Of a stretch of 64,000 nucleotides of DNA, positions 63,154 through 64,000 are shown piece by piece. The notes beneath the pieces were generated by a model. It saw only the letters and a program-made list of their open reading frames with translations. It had not been told where the DNA came from and made no database searches. This DNA comes from Dyella psychrodurans. Lineage in GTDB: Bacteria > Pseudomonadota > Gammaproteobacteria > Xanthomonadales > Rhodanobacteraceae. Numbering within the stretch: the stretch's first letter is position 1; every line of letters begins with the position of its first letter. A program made the position numbers and the translations under genes. The DNA lies in assembly GCF_003363265.1 (NCBI RefSeq), contig NZ_QRBF01000004.1, positions 62,001-126,000 of the forward strand, read 5' to 3'.

Positions 63154-64000
63154 TTGGGTATTCCACTTATTCAACAGACCACGATCGCACGCTACATCCT
63201 CGCTAAAAAGCTGAGTGGCCAAAAGCGTTATCCCTTGGCGATGATGTTGGAGCCCCTGTTCCAGTGCAATCTGGCGTGCGCGGGCTGCGGCAAGATCGAT
63301 CAGCCCAAGGAAATCCTGCAGAAGCGCATGAGCGTCGAGCAGGCCTTGGCGGCCGTGGACGAATGCGATGCACCGGTGGTTTCGATTCCCGGTGGCGAGC
63401 CGCTGATCCACAAGGATCTGCCGAAGATCGTCGAAGGCCTCATTGCGCGCAAGAAGTTCGTATATCTGTGCACGAACGCGATCCTGATGCCCAAGCATAT
63501 CGACGAATACAAGCCGTCGCCGTACTTCACCTGGTCCGTGCACCTCGATGGCCTGGAGAAGCAGCACGATAAATCCGTGTGCATGGACGGCGTGTTCGAG
63601 AAGGCAGTGACCGCGATCAAGCTGGCGCTGTCGAAGGGTTTTCGTGTCACGGTGAACTGCACGTTGTTCAACAGCGAGCCGCCGGAAGAAGTTGCCGATT
63701 TCTTCGATTACGCCATGGAACTGGGTGTCGAAGGCATCACGGTGTCGCCCGGCTACAGCTACCAGCACGCGCCGCGCCAGGACGTATTCCTTGGCCGCAC
63801 CGAGAGCAAGCAGCTGTTCCGTGACATCTTCAAGATCGGCAAGGAACGCAAGCGCAAGTGGGCGTTCAACCAGTCGGCGATGTTCATGGACTTCATCGCG
63901 GGCAACCAGAGCTACCAGTGCACGCCGTGGTCCAATCCCACCTACAACATCTTCGGCTGGCAGAAGCCGTGCTACTTGCTGGTCGACGAAGGCTACGCCA
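63154..64000 (+). CDS. hpnH: adenosylhopane synthase HpnH (radical SAM), 3' end outside window
   Basis: The frame starts with TTG 63154, preceded by GGAGA at about six bases, and runs to the window end (282 codons seen). It shows the radical SAM cluster CNLACAGCGKIDQPKEIL and VSIPGGEPLIHKDL, and the HpnH-type WSVHLDGLEKQHDKSVC and YSYQHAPRQDVFLGR. HpnH joins 5'-deoxyadenosyl to hopene, forming adenosylhopane, the first C35 hopanoid. The gene placed here links the mevalonate operon and the hopanoid pathway. Confidence 0.93.
   Translation, partial: MGIPLIQQTTIARYILAKKLSGQKRYPLAMMLEPLFQCNLACAGCGKIDQPKEILQKRMSVEQALAAVDECDAPVVSIPGGEPLIHKDLPKIVEGLIARKKFVYLCTNAILMPKHIDEYKPSPYFTWSVHLDGLEKQHDKSVCMDGVFEKAVTAIKLALSKGFRVTVNCTLFNSEPPEEVADFFDYAMELGVEGITVSPGYSYQHAPRQDVFLGRTESKQLFRDIFKIGKERKRKWAFNQSAMFMDFIAGNQSYQCTPWSNPTYNIFGWQKPCYLLVDEGYA

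Overview
The window is GC-rich chromosomal DNA of a gammaproteobacterium. The gene content points to the order Xanthomonadales, probably family Rhodanobacteraceae (Dyella/Luteibacter/Frateuria-like): hopanoid genes, a Clp/Crp-like site at a type 1 fimbrial operon, two neighbouring DsbA proteins, a GH17 membrane glucanase and an S53 protease with PKD repeats. This assignment rests on gene content and recalled family resemblance; no database search was possible. No tRNA, rRNA, CRISPR array, IS element or prophage was seen.

Layout. 1-4.5 kb: 3' end of the helicase gene hrpB, an SDR oxidoreductase divergent from a LysR regulator, and an ArsR-type regulator. 4.5-8 kb: an AT-richer non-coding stretch, then a secreted S53 peptidase with two PKD domains. 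8-13.6 kb: TetR/MFS efflux pair, rluF, a YadGH-like ABC exporter and a ferredoxin-NADP reductase. 13.6-20.3 kb: chaperone-usher fimbrial operon (minus strand: major pilin, chaperone, usher, adhesin) with a sigma-54-like promoter and Clp/Crp-like palindromes. A separate short pilin-like gene on the plus strand lies behind a near-consensus sigma-28 promoter. 20.3-24.7 kb: membrane protein, XRE regulator, S33-type hydrolase and NatAB-like ABC exporter. 24.7-43 kb: housekeeping genes (hemH, tatABC, midA-type methyltransferase, cca, slt, GH17 membrane protein, dsbA pair, cytochrome c4, engB, fRMsr, bioD).

43-64 kb is the most remarkable part, an isoprenoid-to-hopanoid supercluster. ispA (farnesyl diphosphate), a one-enzyme squalene synthase, squalene-hopene cyclase, hpnG, hpnA, hpnI, hpnJ, hpnK, hpnL and hpnH sit next to a mevalonate operon: mvaD, a phosphomevalonate-kinase-like gene, a single gene fusing class II HMG-CoA reductase to mevalonate kinase, and type I IPP isomerase. 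Together they can convert HMG-CoA to IPP/DMAPP, then FPP, squalene and hopene, and on to a C35 side chain modified by HpnG/H/I/J/K (bacteriohopanetetrol and its cyclitol ether). HMG-CoA synthase, thiolase and hpnB/O/P/R are not in the window. A canonical ferritin-like diiron protein of unknown function is translationally coupled to hpnL and is a candidate new hopanoid-related oxidase. copC and copD lie between hpnG and ispA.

The main leads are the HMGR-mevalonate kinase fusion, the physical joining of a mevalonate operon to hopanoid genes in a gammaproteobacterium, the diiron protein in the hpn operon, and several regulatory sites around the fimbrial genes and the XRE regulator.
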